Assembly (NCBI GenBank): GCA_963668185.1
Contig: OY764162.1
Span: 248,001-312,000, forward strand
DNA length: 64,000 nt
Direction: 5' to 3'
Origin: G963668185 sp963668185
GTDB lineage: Bacteria > Chloroflexota > Dehalococcoidia > Lucifugimonadales > G963668185
This document shows, in pieces, positions 15,596 through 23,719 of the stretch. The notes beneath the pieces are model-generated. The model did not search any database and was not told where the DNA came from. It worked only from the letters and a program-made list of their open reading frames with translations. Made by a program: the position numbers and the translations under genes. Each line of letters opens with the position of its first letter. The stretch's first letter is position 1.

Positions 15596-15746
15596 CCGCT
15601 CGGACCTCCTGCGGTCTCTGGTAGCCGCCCCTCAGTTTCCCGCTCCATTCAAGTTTAGCAGACCGCATCGCCCTTACCGGGCGTAACGACTTGGAGTTGC
15701 ATTAGTACATTTGAATGCGTCGCTCCCGTTCGAAGCCCGCGAACGG

Positions 15747-15853
15747 CCCCTCGACGCACTCAGGGCAGAGTCTGGATTCCGGCCTGCGCCGGAATGACGG
15801 TCGGCAAGAGGCGGCCCTTCGGCGGAGTCCTTCGACAGGCTCAGGACGAACGG
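15747..15853. repeat. Mixed repeats B-C-B in the gap upstream of the TIR operon
   Basis: A degenerate family B copy (~15747-15769), a family C inner palindrome (15772-15800, GATTCCGGCCTGCGCCGGAAT) and a full B copy (15828-15853) lie in tandem. They occupy the middle of the 321-bp gap 15596-15916. The rest of the gap holds the TIR operon's leader side and no gene that I can see. The repeats mark the edge where normal high GC resumes. Confidence 0.7.
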
Positions 15854-15916
15854 ATGGGGGCTCATACCCTTGCCTCTTGTGCCTTGATGCCTTAGCTACC
15901 ATGGTTATCCTCCCGA

Positions 15917-16357
15917 TTACAGGATCCAGATCCAGGCAATCAAGACAGTTGCGGCGATTAGAACGTAGAACGGCAATATAGACACAGAACCCAACAGGCA
16001 TCGTCCTATCAGGCGCCGCCCCATGCCCGCCGGTACGACCTTGAACACGTCCGTCCGTGCCAACTCGCCGTCGTGCATCTTGGTTACGAAAGCGTTCTGG
16101 GACGCGATGAAGGCGCGTTCGAGCGCGAGGTAGTAAGAGTCCAGGAACATGAACAACAGGCTTGGAATCAAGGCTATCAGCGCGTGCTTGGGCTCCCCGG
16201 TGCGCGCGACCAGTACGAGCGTGGCGGCGACAAGCGTAACGCACCAGACCTTGCAGGAGCGGCTGTTCTCCGCCATCCGCGTGATCACGCCCTGCATGAT
16301 TTCAAGGTGCTTTTGAACGGCGGGGGAGTCGTGATTCAGGTCCAACTGTCCGGTCAT
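15917..16357 (-). CDS. Small multi-pass membrane protein
   Basis: 146 residues with a helical, soluble N-terminus (VQKHLEIMQGVITRMAENS), then three hydrophobic segments: VWCVTLVAATLVLVA, ALIALIPSLLFMFLDSYYLALE and SILPFYVLIAATVLIAWIWIL. The pattern H-L-E-x-x-Q-x-x-I-x-R-M-A-x-N-S followed by a W-x-V-T-L-V-A helix is a widespread small membrane family I recall mainly from accessory loci; its function is unknown to me. It lies 320 bp upstream of the TIR operon on the same strand and could be a membrane effector, but it is separated by repeats. Confidence 0.65.
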   Translation of the reverse strand: MTGQLDLNHDSPAVQKHLEIMQGVITRMAENSRSCKVWCVTLVAATLVLVARTGEPKHALIALIPSLLFMFLDSYYLALERAFIASQNAFVTKMHDGELARTDVFKVVPAGMGRRLIGRCLLGSVSILPFYVLIAATVLIAWIWIL

Positions 16358-16394
16358 GCGGCCTTCCTTACGTATTTCGAGTATAGCAGGCAGG

Positions 16395-16456
16395 CGACAG
16401 GCTCAGGGCGAACGGATGCCTGTGACGCGCGGTACTTGGGCGCTTCGCGAAGCGCC
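16395..16456. repeat. Family B and family D repeats
   Basis: A family B half (GACAGGCTCAGGGCGAACGG) is followed after a short spacer by GTACTTGGG and the perfect 18-bp palindrome GGCGCTTCGCGAAGCGCC (16439-16456). The order B-then-D is the same as at 10311-10380, so the two elements travel or are copied together. Confidence 0.8.
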
Positions 16457-16496
16457 CCTACGCCGTTGTGTTCAGGGATGCGCGGCGGTGGGTTGC

Positions 16497-17231
16497 CTAC
16501 CCCAGCCGCTCCAGGAACACCGTCACGCCCATGTCTGCGTAGCGGGCGCGCTCGGCGGGGTTGTCGACGCGGTAGCAGAGGCGGACGTTGGAGCCGGATA
16601 GCTGGTCGGCTACGTGGGCGACGCACTCGTCGACGGTGCGGAGCGGGAACTCGGGGTGCGTCTCGAGGCTGAACGACAGGTCGGCGGGGCCGAAGGAGAC
16701 CATGTCGACGCCGGACTTGGCGAGCTTGCGGGCGTTGACGACGGCCTCGACGGACTCCAACTGCATGCACAGCCAGCCGTAGCCGTTCCACCAGTCGGCG
16801 TACTCGCGGAGGGTGGCGTTGGGGGACCAGCCGGCGCGGGCGGTTCCGCCCCAGCTCCGGCGGCCGGCGGGCGGGTAGTAGAAGCGGCTCAGGGCCTCGT
16901 CCACCGTGGCGGTCTCCATGACCTCGGGGACCTCGATGCCGGACGGGCCGAGGTCGAGGTAGTTGCCGACGAGGTAGTCGTGGTTGGTGTGCTTGATCCG
17001 CAGCTGGACGGGCACGCCGAGGTCCGCGGCGTGGGCGCAGAAGGCTTGCAGGCGCTCCTCGTCGCAGGCGGCGTGCTGGGCGTCGGTGTTGACGAAGTCG
17101 TAGCCGCCGCCGTCGAGCGCGGCCTCGATGGCGTCCCTGCCGGCGGTGACTGGCAGGGTCACGGCGCGGATGGCGTCGCCGCGGGCGATGCGCTCCTTGA
17201 TGTTCGGCAGTCGGTTGGCGTTGATGGTCAT
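16497..17231 (-). CDS. HpcH/HpaI aldolase family protein
   Basis: 244 residues, TIM-barrel class II aldolase/citrate-lyase beta family, which cleaves 4-hydroxy-2-oxo acids to pyruvate and an aldehyde. Visible parts: GGYDFVNTDAQHA (strand 2 region), PVQLRIKHTN, SGIEVPEVMETATVDEAL, QLESVEAVVNARKLAKSGVDMVSFGPADLSFSL. The GPADLS motif is characteristic of the family. AAGGAG precedes ATG 17231. It follows the amidohydrolase by 37 bp on the same strand, suggesting a joint catabolic operon. A fossil of its tail is at 13223. Confidence 0.85.
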   Translation of the reverse strand: MTINANRLPNIKERIARGDAIRAVTLPVTAGRDAIEAALDGGGYDFVNTDAQHAACDEERLQAFCAHAADLGVPVQLRIKHTNHDYLVGNYLDLGPSGIEVPEVMETATVDEALSRFYYPPAGRRSWGGTARAGWSPNATLREYADWWNGYGWLCMQLESVEAVVNARKLAKSGVDMVSFGPADLSFSLETHPEFPLRTVDECVAHVADQLSGSNVRLCYRVDNPAERARYADMGVTVFLERLG

Positions 17232-17268
17232 TGGCGTTGCTCCTTTGTTACATCTTACGGCAGTTGCG

Positions 17269-18540
17269 CTACTCCGATTCGCCGTCGTGGCCGCGGCGGC
17301 GGGTTGCGACGGCGTCTGAGTTGGGGACTACGATGCAGCCGTTGTGGACGACGCACGCGCCGGCCTTGTACACGTCGCGGACGTTGATCGCGTCGGCTGG
17401 CCGCTCGAACGGGTTGCCGTCGAAGACGGCGACGTCGGCGAGCTTGCCGGGTTCGAGCGTGCCGACGGAGTCCGCGAGGCCGACCGACTCGGCGGCGAGG
17501 CCGGTTACGCCGTGGAACACGTCGAGCGCGGGCAGGCCCACCCCGTCGACGAGGTACTCGATGAGCAGGGCGAGCTCGTCTATGCGCGTGCCGGTGGAGC
17601 CCTGGTCGCTGCTGACGACGAGCTTGACGCCTGCGGCGTGCATGCGGCGGATGGTGTCGGCGCGGCGCTCCCACAGGTGGCCGGGGTGATTGCGGGCCTC
17701 GCGCATCTGGCCGGCGGTCATGCGGTACCAGGTGGCGGGCATGGCGAGGCTCACGATCAGGCCCTTGCGCACGATGTCATCGACGACCGCCTCGTCGTAC
17801 TCGATCGTGCCGTTGGCTCGGAAGGGGCAGTGCTCCAGCGTGTCCATGCCGGTTGCGACGGCAAACCGGATCGACTCGACGCCGTGTACGTGCACGGCGA
17901 CCATCTTGCCGAGCCTGCGCGCGTCCTCGGCGACGACGCGGAAGCCCTCGAAGTCGAACTGCGACGCCTCCGGGTTGGACCACGGCGTGGCGTTGCCGCC
18001 GGAGCCCATGAGCTTGACGCAGTCCACGCCGTTCTTGACCAGGGTGCGGACGGCGCGGCGGAGCTCGTCCGGCGTGTCGCACTCGATGCCCTTCCAGTAG
18101 CACTGGCCGGCGGTGGAGGTGATCGGCGGGCCGGAGCACACGAGGCGCGGGCCGGTGACGCCGCCGGCCTCGATGTTGTCCCGGAGCGTGAGGCTGAGGT
18201 AGTTCCAGTCGCCGAGATCTCGCAGCGTGGTGATGCCGCTCGCGAGGGCAAGCTGCGCGTTGCGCACGCCCTGGAGCAGCGCCTCGTCCTCGGTGGCGGA
18301 GCGGAGTTCGTCGCCGCTGGACTCGCTGCCCGACGATAGGACGTGCACGTGGGCGTCGATCATGCCGGGCATGACAGTGCAGCCGGAGTAGTCGACGACG
18401 TAGGCGCCGTCCGCGTCCGGGGCGTTGGCGGCAGGCCCGGCGTACTGCACGGCGGCCCCGTCGATCAGGAGGACGCCGTCCTCGATGGGCGGCGTGCGTG
18501 CGCCGTCGTACAGGAGGCCGGCCCGGAAGAGTAGAGACAT
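17269..18540 (-). CDS. Amidohydrolase family protein (imidazolonepropionase-like)
   Basis: 423 residues of metal-dependent hydrolase fold. The N-terminal beta-sandwich ends in GCTVMPGMIDAHVHV (zinc H-x-H near residue 64). Later come MVAVHVHG and TLEHCPF metal histidines, a VVSSDQGS aspartate region and the C-terminal LEPGKLADVAVFDGNP. The substrate is likely a cyclic amide, a dipeptide or an N-acyl compound, and cannot be set from sequence. AAGGAG sits 7 bases before ATG 18540. First gene of a two-gene operon with the aldolase. Confidence 0.88.
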   Translation of the reverse strand: MSLLFRAGLLYDGARTPPIEDGVLLIDGAAVQYAGPAANAPDADGAYVVDYSGCTVMPGMIDAHVHVLSSGSESSGDELRSATEDEALLQGVRNAQLALASGITTLRDLGDWNYLSLTLRDNIEAGGVTGPRLVCSGPPITSTAGQCYWKGIECDTPDELRRAVRTLVKNGVDCVKLMGSGGNATPWSNPEASQFDFEGFRVVAEDARRLGKMVAVHVHGVESIRFAVATGMDTLEHCPFRANGTIEYDEAVVDDIVRKGLIVSLAMPATWYRMTAGQMREARNHPGHLWERRADTIRRMHAAGVKLVVSSDQGSTGTRIDELALLIEYLVDGVGLPALDVFHGVTGLAAESVGLADSVGTLEPGKLADVAVFDGNPFERPADAINVRDVYKAGACVVHNGCIVVPNSDAVATRRRGHDGESE

Positions 18541-18679
18541 GGGGCGCTCCTTGCGGTGGGGTTGCTATGGGATGGTCGTTACGTTACGCGCACGTGCGGC
18601 GGCGGTCAAACGGCGGCGCTCAGGGGGAGTGACCCGATATGGTAGGATGAATCTACCTCTAGAACGGAGGGAAGTGGCT

Positions 18680-19156
18680 TTGACGCAGCAGATTTGGACG
18701 GGCCTGCTTGATTCGGAAAGGCTGACCAGATACTACTCGCGCCTTGCGGACAAGTACACCTTCAGGCAGCGATTGCTGTTAGCGGTCATCGTTCTCAGTG
18801 GGCTGTCCACGGATGTTGTCATAATCGTCAACTCCTTGCAGGGCACGCCTATGGGAATTGCGCTGCTTGTCCTTTCCGGCATTGCGACGCTGGCTGGGGT
18901 GGTCAACTTCTGGCTACAAGACTCAGTCAAGGCGAACAGCGCGCGCTTGATCTCCAATCAATACGCCACCCTTTACAACGACTGGAAACGGTTGTGGTAC
19001 CAGGAGAAGCCCGATGAAGAGCTTGTGGCCGTGCTGACTGAGCGACTCGTTAGCATCGGCGCGGCCCTGGACTGCCCGGACGACCATGATCTGAACAAGC
19101 AGGCAGAGAGCGAGGCGGACAGGGTTGTTGGTGGTGAGTTCAGTCCAGCGGCCTAA
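18680..19156 (+). CDS. Two-TM membrane protein (SLATT-like)
   Basis: 158 residues. An N-terminal helix (TRYYSRLADKYTFRQR) precedes two hydrophobic segments (LLLAVIVLSGLSTDVVIIV and IALLVLSGIATLAGVVNFWL). A soluble helical tail (SNQYATLYNDWKRLWYQ..EELVAVLTERLVSI) follows. The plan resembles SLATT-type 2-TM proteins, which often act as membrane effectors in nucleotide-signal defence loci; that is a resemblance only, and no partner gene is next to it. TTG 18680 is chosen because GGAGG lies nine bases upstream; GTG 18674 is too close to it and ATG 18647 has a weaker site. Confidence 0.6.
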   Translation: MTQQIWTGLLDSERLTRYYSRLADKYTFRQRLLLAVIVLSGLSTDVVIIVNSLQGTPMGIALLVLSGIATLAGVVNFWLQDSVKANSARLISNQYATLYNDWKRLWYQEKPDEELVAVLTERLVSIGAALDCPDDHDLNKQAESEADRVVGGEFSPAA

Positions 19157-19318
19157 GCCTTCAGGGTCGCCTGAGCGTGACGATTTCGCGGAGCCGGGGC
19201 GTCCGCCTGCGCCGCAGCGCCACGATATGGCTCCGCCGCGTCGTGAGACGCCACCGCCACCGCCGCCTCCCAGGCCGCGGCGCGACTGAGGGTACTTGAG
19301 CCTGAAGCTTGTCTAGGG

Positions 19319-19366
19319 GGAACGCTGTCCTCAATGGGCGGCGTGCGGTGCTCCTTGCGTGGGTTG
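19319..19366. pseudogene. Fossil of an amidohydrolase 5' region
   Basis: The stretch containing GTCCTCAATGGGCGGCGTGCG and then GCTCCTTGCG.TGGGTTGC closely matches two parts of the 5' end and ribosome-site region of the amidohydrolase (18475-18500 and ~18544-18565), with the ~50 bp between them deleted. It lies in the 281-bp gap 19157-19437, in which I see no intact gene. Confidence 0.5.
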
Positions 19367-19437
19367 CAGTGCGGGTCTGACGGTACACGCGAGGACGCGG
19401 GGCGTTCAACGGGGGATTCGCGCAGGTGCATGCTAGA

Positions 19438-19701
19438 ATGGCGAACAAGCGAAAGGACCTGCCAGCAGTGGCCCAGGACTACACGAACATCATCACCATT
19501 GAACCGGGAAAGCGCGGCGGCAAGCCTTGCATTCGCGGAATGCGGATCACCGTGTACGATGTGCTGGAGTACCTGGCGTCCGGAATGTCTGAGGATGAAG
19601 TCCTCGCCGATTTTCCGGACCTGGAGAGGGATGACATCCGAGCCTGCCTAGCCTTCGCCGCCGACAGGGAACGCCGTTTGATTTCGCTCCCGCCTCAGTG
19701 A
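19438..19701 (+). CDS. DUF433 antitoxin
   Basis: 87 residues. The DUF433 pattern is clear: NIITIEPGKRGGKPCIRGMRITVYDVLEYL, then SEDEVLADFPDLERDDIRACLAFA. These short winged-helix-like proteins are antitoxins paired with PIN-like DUF5615 toxins. The stop overlaps the toxin start by 4 bases (GTGA). ATG 19438 is used; a GTG four codons earlier is possible. The pair is probably autoregulated. Confidence 0.88.
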   Translation: MANKRKDLPAVAQDYTNIITIEPGKRGGKPCIRGMRITVYDVLEYLASGMSEDEVLADFPDLERDDIRACLAFAADRERRLISLPPQ

Positions 19702-20030
19702 GATTGCTGTTCGACCAGAATCTATCTCCCCGCCTCGGCGTGGCGTTGCACGATCTGTATCCCGAATCTGTCCACGTGAGAGACGCTGGACTAGTCGATG
19801 CCGACGACTTCTCCATTTGGGCCTATGCGAGGGACCATGGCCTGGTAATCGTCTCTAAGGACTCAGACTTTCGACAGTTGAGCTTTGCCTATGGCCACCC
19901 TCCGAAGGTTCTTTGGATTCGGCGCGGCAACTGCTCTACATCCGAAATCGAGTCGATCTTGAGAGTGAACTTCAACGATTTGATCGAGTTCTATGACGAC
20001 GAAGTCGGAGCGTTCTTGGCTTTGAACTGA
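19698..20030 (+). CDS. DUF5615 PIN-like toxin
   Basis: 110 residues. N-terminal RLLFDQNLSPRL with the first acidic residue (Asp6), then VIVSKDSDFRQL (Asp pair) and a VLWIRRGN strand, the layout of PIN-like RNase folds of the DUF5615/Mut7-C group. It probably cleaves RNA when freed from the DUF433 antitoxin. GTG start embedded in the antitoxin stop (4-bp overlap). All acidic residues appear intact, so this pair looks functional, unlike the two decayed pairs at 54 and 56 kb. Confidence 0.86.
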   Translation: MRLLFDQNLSPRLGVALHDLYPESVHVRDAGLVDADDFSIWAYARDHGLVIVSKDSDFRQLSFAYGHPPKVLWIRRGNCSTSEIESILRVNFNDLIEFYDDEVGAFLALN

Positions 20031-20053
20031 ATGTTCATTATCTCGAACCCTGA

Positions 20054-21367
20054 TCATTGTGGCGGAGCGGTTGTTGCCTCTTCCGGTTTTGGCTTGCTTG
20101 AGTGGTCCGACTCCCTGGGATCGCGGGGCAACCGCACCGTCATGGCGGTGTACTCGCCCGGTTCCGACGCGGGTACGATCTGGCCGCCGTGCTCCCGGAC
20201 GATGTCGTAGGACAGGCTTAGCCCGAGGCCGGTGTTGCGGTTCCCCTCCTTAGTGGTGAAGAAGGGGTTGAAGATCTTCGATGTTACCTCAGGAGCCATG
20301 CCGACGCCGTTGTCCCTTACCTCGATTTCCGCCCCCTCAGGCGTCCGGCGGCTCTCTATCCTCAGTTCCGGCTGGTAATCGTTCCCGGAATCCCTGGCCC
20401 GCTCCGCCATGGCATGGCAGGCGTTCGTGACCAAGTTGGTTATGACCCGGGCGATGTCTTCCTCCACCGCGATAACGTCTCCCAGGTCGGGGGCCAGTTC
20501 CTCTCGGACCGTGGCGCGGAAGTCCGGCTCCTGGGCCTGCACCGCCTGGTGGGCGAGGCTGGCCTGGGCCGACAGGAGCCGGTTCAGGTCCACCGCGCCG
20601 AATGTGCCCGTTCCCCTCCTTCCCATCGCCAGCATGTCCATGACGATCCTGTCGGCCCGGTCGCTGTGAGCGATGATGCGCCCCATGTTGTCGCCGAGGT
20701 CCCCGGTCAGTTCGTCTATGTCCTCAGCGCCGCTTGTGCCGGGCCGCTCGGATATCTCCCTTACCTCCTCTACTATGAGCTCAGAGGACTTGGCGAAGTT
20801 GCGTATGAACTGCAGCGGGTTGCGGATCTGGTGGGCCACTCCGGCGGACAACTCCCCCAGTTCGGCCAGCTTCTGCTGGCTGATGATCTGGTCCTGGGTC
20901 TTCCTGAGCTCTTCCAGGGTGTGTTCCAGGGCGGCGTTCTTCTCCTGAAGTTCGTCTGAGAGCTTTTGCACGAGGTCCAGCTTCATGGCCCGGATGGAGC
21001 TTTGCCTCAGTGTTTCCAGGGCCTCGCAGGACTTGGAGACCTCGTCATTGCCCCAGGGCTCGATCCGGTACTCCAGATCGCCCATTCCCAGCCGGCGGAT
21101 CCAGACCTCGACTGCCACGACCCTGATCCCGACGTGCGCAACCAGGGCGGTCAGGGCCAGCATCAGTCCTAGAGTGGTTCCCGCCAGGGCCATCAGGACG
21201 CCGTTGCCGTAAAGCGCGGCCTGGACGTTGGTGGCCGCAAGGAGCCCTATGATGCTGAGAATCAGCAGCATTTGCTGTATGGAGTAGCGTCTTATCGAGA
21301 ACCTCGACATCCCAAACGGGTCGTTGGATTCATGGAGTTCGTCGAAGAGTTGGGGCCGGTCGGTCAT
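20054..21367 (-). CDS. Membrane sensor histidine kinase
   Basis: 437 residues. Two adjacent TM segments (about 32-52 and 58-80) are joined by a very short loop, so there is no real extracellular sensor. Then come a HAMP-like stretch, a coiled coil (LQEKNAALEHTLEELRKTQDQ), the H-box AGVAHQIRNP with His179, and a GHKL ATPase with NLVTNACHAM (N-box), VRDNGVGM, FNPFFTTKEG and TGLGLSLS. The input is probably intramembrane or cytoplasmic. No response regulator is next to it (orphan). GGAGA precedes ATG 21367. Convergent with the toxin gene and divergent from pepA over a 283-bp gap. Confidence 0.9.
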   Translation of the reverse strand: MTDRPQLFDELHESNDPFGMSRFSIRRYSIQQMLLILSIIGLLAATNVQAALYGNGVLMALAGTTLGLMLALTALVAHVGIRVVAVEVWIRRLGMGDLEYRIEPWGNDEVSKSCEALETLRQSSIRAMKLDLVQKLSDELQEKNAALEHTLEELRKTQDQIISQQKLAELGELSAGVAHQIRNPLQFIRNFAKSSELIVEEVREISERPGTSGAEDIDELTGDLGDNMGRIIAHSDRADRIVMDMLAMGRRGTGTFGAVDLNRLLSAQASLAHQAVQAQEPDFRATVREELAPDLGDVIAVEEDIARVITNLVTNACHAMAERARDSGNDYQPELRIESRRTPEGAEIEVRDNGVGMAPEVTSKIFNPFFTTKEGNRNTGLGLSLSYDIVREHGGQIVPASEPGEYTAMTVRLPRDPRESDHSSKPKPEEATTAPPQ

Positions 21368-21650
21368 TGCTTCACTCTCCGCCGGGGTCGGTGAATTGCG
21401 TGCGGGAAGTCTCGCTGCCCGCTGGCTGTCGTCATGGGGCGGCCCCGGCTATGAACATAGAATACGACCTTCTCCATACTTCTACTAGGCGAATTCCAAG
21501 ACAGTCCACCGGAAGTGCGCGACGATGAGCTTTCCTTATAGGGGATAGGGGCAGCCACTTCCACTGTCCGGCGCTTGGGGTTAGGATTGTGGCGGGCGGG
21601 TCGCCGCGGGCGGCTCGCCGAATCTGAGAACGAACAACCCTGGAGGCACC

Positions 21651-23168
21651 ATGGAACTCAACGTCGTATCGGGCGACATTACGAAGCATGACGCGGGCGC
21701 GGTCATCGTCAACCTGTTCGAGGGTGTGACGGCGCCGAGCGGCGGCACGGGAGCGGTGGACGCCGCGCTCGACGGGGCGATCACTAACCTGATCGCGAGC
21801 GGAGACGTCACCGGCAAGGCGGGCGAGCACGTGCTCGTGTACAGCCTGGGCAGGCTGCCCTCGCCGCGCGTGATCGTGTCCGGCCTCGGCAAGCAGGACG
21901 ACTTCGACGCTGACACGGTGCGCAAGGTCACCGCCGAGGCGTGCCGCAGGGCGCGCGACGCCGGCGCAACGCACGCGGCGACGATCGCGCACGGCGCGGG
22001 GATCGCAGGCATGGCGGCGCGCGAGTCGGGCGAAGCCATCGCGGAGGGCGCGGCTCTCGGCACGTGGACGTTCACCGAGCACAAGGCGCCGGACGACGAC
22101 CGCAAGGCGCTGGAGTCGCTGACGATAGTGGAGGCAGACGCGTCGAAGGTGGACGACCTGCAGGCCGGCGTCACGGACGGGCTGGCGATCGCGGCGGCAG
22201 TCAACCGGTGCCGGACGATGGCGTACCAGCCGCCGAACGTCATGACGCCGTCGGCAATGGTGGAGTCGGCGGTCGAGATCGCGCACGGCACGGACATGAC
22301 CATCGAGGTGTTCGAGAGAGACGAGTGTCAGGAGATGGGCATGGGCGCGTACTGCGGCGTGGCGAAGGGGACGGACGAGCCGCCGAAGTTCATCGTCATG
22401 CGGTACGAGGGGGACCCGGAGAACCCGGACAACAACATCGGGCTGATAGGCAAGGGGATCACGTTCGACAGCGGCGGCCTCTCGCTGAAGCCGGCGGCCG
22501 GCATGTCCACGATGGGCGGCGACATGGCGGGCGGCGCGGCGGTGTTGTGCGCCATGGAGGCGATCAACCACTTCAAGCCGCGCATCAATGTGATGGCGGT
22601 CGCAGCCTGCACGGAGAACCTGCCGAGCAGTCATTCGCAGCGGCCGGGGGACGTGGTGAAGACGTTCAACGGCAAGACGATCGAGATAGACAACACGGAC
22701 GCCGAGGGCCGGCTGGTGTTGGCGGACGCGGTGGCGTACGCGAACTCGCTCGGCGTCAAGCGGATGGTGGACGTGGCGACGCTGACGGGCGCGATAGGCG
22801 TTGCGCTGGGCAACGACGTGACCGGCGCGTTCGGCAACGACCAGGAGTTAGTTGACCAGGTCGTCTCTGCCAGCAGGGAAGTGGGCGAGAAGATCTGGCA
22901 GCTCCCGACCTACGATTCTTACAAGGAGCAGTACAAGAGCGACGTGGCGGACATCAAGAACACGGGCGGCCGCGGCGCGGGCGCGACGACGGGCGCGATG
23001 ATCATCGGCGAGTTCGTGGGCGACGCGGCGTGGGTGCACCTGGACATCGCGTCCAGCGCGAACTCGTTCGGCGACCACGGCGGCAGCGACAAGGGCTACA
23101 ACCCGAAGGGCCCGAACGGCGTCCCGGTGAGGGGCCTGCTGCAACTGGTGCGGAACCTGGCGGGGTAG
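21651..23168 (+). CDS. pepA: Leucyl aminopeptidase (M17)
   Basis: 505 residues, normal for the hexameric two-metal aminopeptidase that removes N-terminal residues in the cytoplasm. The C-terminal catalytic domain shows GKGITFDSGGLSLKP (metal/active Lys and Asp near 268-275), NLPSSHSQRPGDVV, and the diagnostic NTDAEGRLVLAD near residues 348-359. The N-terminal domain carries the usual AGATHAATI region. Start ATG 21651 after a GGAGGCACC ribosome site. Confidence 0.95.
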   Translation: MELNVVSGDITKHDAGAVIVNLFEGVTAPSGGTGAVDAALDGAITNLIASGDVTGKAGEHVLVYSLGRLPSPRVIVSGLGKQDDFDADTVRKVTAEACRRARDAGATHAATIAHGAGIAGMAARESGEAIAEGAALGTWTFTEHKAPDDDRKALESLTIVEADASKVDDLQAGVTDGLAIAAAVNRCRTMAYQPPNVMTPSAMVESAVEIAHGTDMTIEVFERDECQEMGMGAYCGVAKGTDEPPKFIVMRYEGDPENPDNNIGLIGKGITFDSGGLSLKPAAGMSTMGGDMAGGAAVLCAMEAINHFKPRINVMAVAACTENLPSSHSQRPGDVVKTFNGKTIEIDNTDAEGRLVLADAVAYANSLGVKRMVDVATLTGAIGVALGNDVTGAFGNDQELVDQVVSASREVGEKIWQLPTYDSYKEQYKSDVADIKNTGGRGAGATTGAMIIGEFVGDAAWVHLDIASSANSFGDHGGSDKGYNPKGPNGVPVRGLLQLVRNLAG

Positions 23169-23225
23169 GGAGGGCTGGCTCTGACTTTTGGCGGCTTACC
23201 GGCGGCGCGTGAGAAGGAGAAACCG

Positions 23226-23414
23226 ATGAATGAGTTTCCGCCCGGCTGGGACGAGGAAGATGTCCGCCGCATCATCGATCACTACGAATCGCAGACTGAC
23301 GAGGAGTTGGCGGCGGAGATCGAAGACGCCTTCGAGGATAGGTCGCAGACCGTGATGGTGATTCCCAACGAGTTGGCGCCTGGGGTGAGAACGCTGCTCT
23401 CAGAGGGTGTCTAA
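23226..23414 (+). CDS. Small acidic protein of toxin-antitoxin-like type
   Basis: 62 residues with DVRRIIDHYESQTDEELAAEIEDAFED followed by a VMVIPNELAPGVRTLL tail. This two-part pattern is common among short bacterial proteins near toxin-antitoxin and mobile genes; I cannot name a function. GAAGGAG precedes ATG 23226. The last codons and the stop (TAA 23412-23414) fall inside the left end of the inverted-repeat element 23399-23532, so the C-terminus may have been altered by insertion. Confidence 0.65.
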   Translation: MNEFPPGWDEEDVRRIIDHYESQTDEELAAEIEDAFEDRSQTVMVIPNELAPGVRTLLSEGV

Positions 23415-23532
23415 AAGGGGTGATATGCCCTGCTCCGCTCATCGGAGAACCCCATCCCAACCCTTCCCCAGCAGACTGGGGAAGGGATCAAAGGAGGACA
23501 CTCTCCAGAGCTTTTTAGACACGCCCTCAGAG
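23399..23532. mobile_element. MITE-like element with terminal inverted repeats
   Basis: Left end GAGGGTGTCTAAAAG (23403-23417) and right end, read in reverse, GAGGGCGTGTCTAAAAAG (23532-23513) form imperfect terminal inverted repeats with GTGTCTAAAA at the core. The ~134-bp interval has no coding capacity and carries one family A hairpin (23462-23485). The size and ends fit a miniature inverted-repeat element; no transposase with these ends is in the window. Confidence 0.5.
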
Positions 23533-23545
23533 TCTCCCAGGGCGA

Positions 23546-23603
23546 CCCTTCGACGGGCTCAGGGCGAACGGAACGAAGGGGAGGGCGCTTCGCGAAGCAC
23601 CCC
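23546..23603. repeat. Family B and shortened family D repeats
   Basis: Family B (CCCTTCGACGGGCTCAGGG.., 23546-23571) is followed by GGGCGCTTCGCGAAGCACCCC (23583-23603), a D copy with one mismatch. With the MITE-like element these fill the 305-bp gap 23415-23719; nothing else is seen there. Confidence 0.75.
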
Positions 23604-23719
23604 TACGATCTGCCCCGCCTTCACTCCAAGATACAAGGGCGAGCGGGTTGTCACATCCTGACTACGATGTTGCCTGCGGCGTGATGGCCTAGTATGTACG
23701 CGACTGCCTTTGGGGCCTC

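Noticed and set aside
15702..16244. 180-residue minus-strand frame upstream of the TIR operon
   Set aside because: Out of frame with the membrane protein 15917-16357 and runs through B and C repeats; no start signal.
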